Shown here: piece by piece, positions 26,564-27,580 of the stretch
Position numbering within the stretch: the first letter of the stretch is position 1
Layout: every line of letters starts with the position of its first letter
From: Promethearchaeota archaeon
Lineage (GTDB): Archaea; Asgardarchaeota; Lokiarchaeia; Sigynarchaeales; SOKP01
Assembly (NCBI GenBank): GCA_016839905.1
Contig: JAEOTJ010000100.1
Coordinates: forward strand, 1 to 27,580
Length of the DNA: 27,580 nucleotides
Direction of reading: 5' to 3'
The notes under the pieces: model-generated
Databases searched by the model: none
The model's input: the letters and a program-made list of their open reading frames with translations, nothing else
Told to the model about the DNA's origin: nothing
Translations under genes and position numbers: made by a program

Positions 26564-27421
26564 TTATGATTCTATCTCTATTTCACCTAATTTATTAACA
26601 AATTCATCAATTTTTTCATTAAATATATTAAAAACCTTCTCAATTAGAACATTAAAGGGTAAAACTCCATCACTTTCAATTGAAAAGAGATATTTATTTT
26701 CTATCCACCCTACTTTTATTTTTCCTTTAGAGATATTCTCACATGATTTGCATAAATTACAGATTTTCCAATAATCATCTTCTAATTTTAAGCTTTTATC
26801 ATTTGTTAAAGTAAATATTTTTTTTGGACATATATTTACAATATTTTGATTTTCTTCCTCGTCCTTTAACATATTTTCATCAAATTCTAAAACAGGATAA
26901 AATCTATAAGATACATTGGAAACTGCTTGCCATTTTATATGGTCTTTTGCAATCCCTAAAATTGCATATGCTTCTACTATGAATTTCGAATTACGATCCA
27001 ACTTTAAAAGAGGAATGCTATTACTCACAGGAACTATTTTTGGATCATTTGAAACTAAATCTCCCGAATACACGGTTAAAGGCTTATTAGATGTATTTGT
27101 AATCTCACATGTTAGAGAAACTTGGCATAATGGACAACCGAATCCTCCACATGGACATTCAAAAGGAAGCTTATATATATAATCGGTACGCAGTGGTATC
27201 AATCCGAGTCTATGTGCGACAATTCCATCATATAAAGGCGAGTCATTTTCTTCCCGAATTCTATTATCTCAAGAATTCTTTAGGATAATGACCTCATCAA
27301 TCGCCAATACAGGAACCTCAGAAAGGATTATTCTACGTATGGCATTAACCATCTCAACCGAAAGCCCCTCTAACATGAAAACCATTTTATGTTCATTCTT
27401 TTCAAGAATTTGTATGTCCAT
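26564..27421 (-). CDS. rpo3: RNA polymerase subunit Rpo3 (D) with in-frame TGA at codon 51
   Basis: Rpo3 dimerises with Rpo11 to start polymerase assembly. The natural ATG is at 27421: MDIQILEKNEHKMVFMLEG, then VEMVNAIRRIILSEVPVLAI, the conserved alpha-type dimer helix. After codon 50 (ILKNS) comes TGA at 27269-27271, and the same frame continues DNRIREENDSPLYDG, then IVAHRLGLIPL, exactly the family's next motif. So both sides of the TGA are real Rpo3. The only start-like codon giving a separate downstream ORF is TTG at 27202, inside the conserved HRLGLIPL, which cannot be the native start. The middle holds CPCGGFGCPLC, and NICPKK with CNLCKSCEN marks the ferredoxin-like domain found in many archaeal D subunits. 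Total length would be 285 residues. Confidence 0.85.
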
Positions 27422-27519
27422 AATAATAACATTATAACTTTAATGATTTGAATATATATACAAATTAACAGTAAAAAATAAGTTTTATTGTTTGTATTGA
27501 AAAAGTCAACTATAATTAA

Positions 27520-27580
27520 TTAATAAAATTTGAGATATTCATAAGCCTTGTTAGCTGATTGAAAACAATATTTTACTTCT
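27520..27580 (-). CDS. Possible C-terminal end of an unknown gene at the right edge
   Basis: A minus-strand frame enters from the right edge and reads EVKYCFQSANKAYEYLKFY before TAA at 27520-27522. The composition is protein-like, but only 19 codons are visible. It does not match the basic C-terminus of uS11, which often precedes rpo3 in archaea. The 98 bases between it and rpo3 are AT-rich and could hold the rpo3 operon promoter. Confidence 0.3.
   Translation of the reverse strand, partial: EVKYCFQSANKAYEYLKFY

Noticed and set aside
26564..27421. Selenocysteine as the residue encoded by TGA in rpo3
   Set aside because: Although selenocysteine coding is reported in Lokiarchaeia, no redox role fits this position of Rpo3, and I saw no convincing SECIS-like hairpin in the AT-rich spacer after the gene. 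Kept only as a remote option.

Overview
The window is archaeal and most likely comes from an Asgard archaeon of the Lokiarchaeia type. The archaeal markers are a four-gene cluster (rpo3, eL18, uL13, uS9), a RIO2 kinase, an Sm-like protein, a Clp1/Grc3 polynucleotide kinase, a Mut7-C RNase, an FmdE-like protein and a PhoU-like protein with an AbrB head. Several genes look eukaryote-like: a PPP-family Ser/Thr phosphatase and a possible gelsolin-like membrane protein. Composition is very AT-rich, and genes are short, dense and on both strands. The lineage is inferred from gene content; no marker was placed by phylogeny.

Layout. 1-4565 (-): the N-terminal 1521 codons of a giant soluble multi-PAS sensor protein that runs off the left edge; it holds about twelve PAS units, two of them a nearly identical tandem copy. 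4763-6537 (+): membrane protein with a gelsolin-like N-terminus, then RIO2 kinase. 6546-8978: SAM methyltransferase (-), Sm-like protein (+), gamma-glutamylcyclotransferase-like protein (+), PPP phosphatase (-). 9112-15208 (+): solitary adenine DNA methyltransferase, AbrB-PhoU regulator, acidic four-cysteine protein, SCP2-like/multi-TM protein, membrane-anchored alpha/beta hydrolase. 15200-17800 (-): M14-like metallopeptidase/deacylase immediately downstream of an ATP-grasp ligase. 17903-18862 (-): multi-pass membrane protein whose 5' end is interrupted. 18976-21489 (-): Clp1/Grc3-like kinase, FmdE-like protein, retropepsin-like protease and a 51-residue partner gene. 21630-22645: Mut7-C RNase (+) and two small genes (-). 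22663-25199: aroC (-) and aroA (+), divergent, for the last steps of chorismate synthesis. 25214-27421 (-): rps9, rpl13, rpl18e and rpo3.

The most surprising point is that two genes carry in-frame TGA codons in otherwise well-preserved frames. rpo3, an essential RNA polymerase subunit, has TGA at codon 51. The membrane protein at 17903-18862 has two TGA codons in its 5' part, and an adjacent frame there also has coding character. TGA also ends four other genes here (9112, 12940, 15200, 22663), so a global code change is unlikely. Assembly error, real nonsense mutation, frameshift and recoding all remain open. Other leads are the ATP-grasp/M14 pair, the gelsolin-like/TM fusion, the SCP2/TM fusion and the recent 378-bp PAS duplication.

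No tRNA, rRNA, CRISPR array, transposase or integrase was seen. No stretch over 300 bases lacks a gene; the longest gap is 4566-4762.
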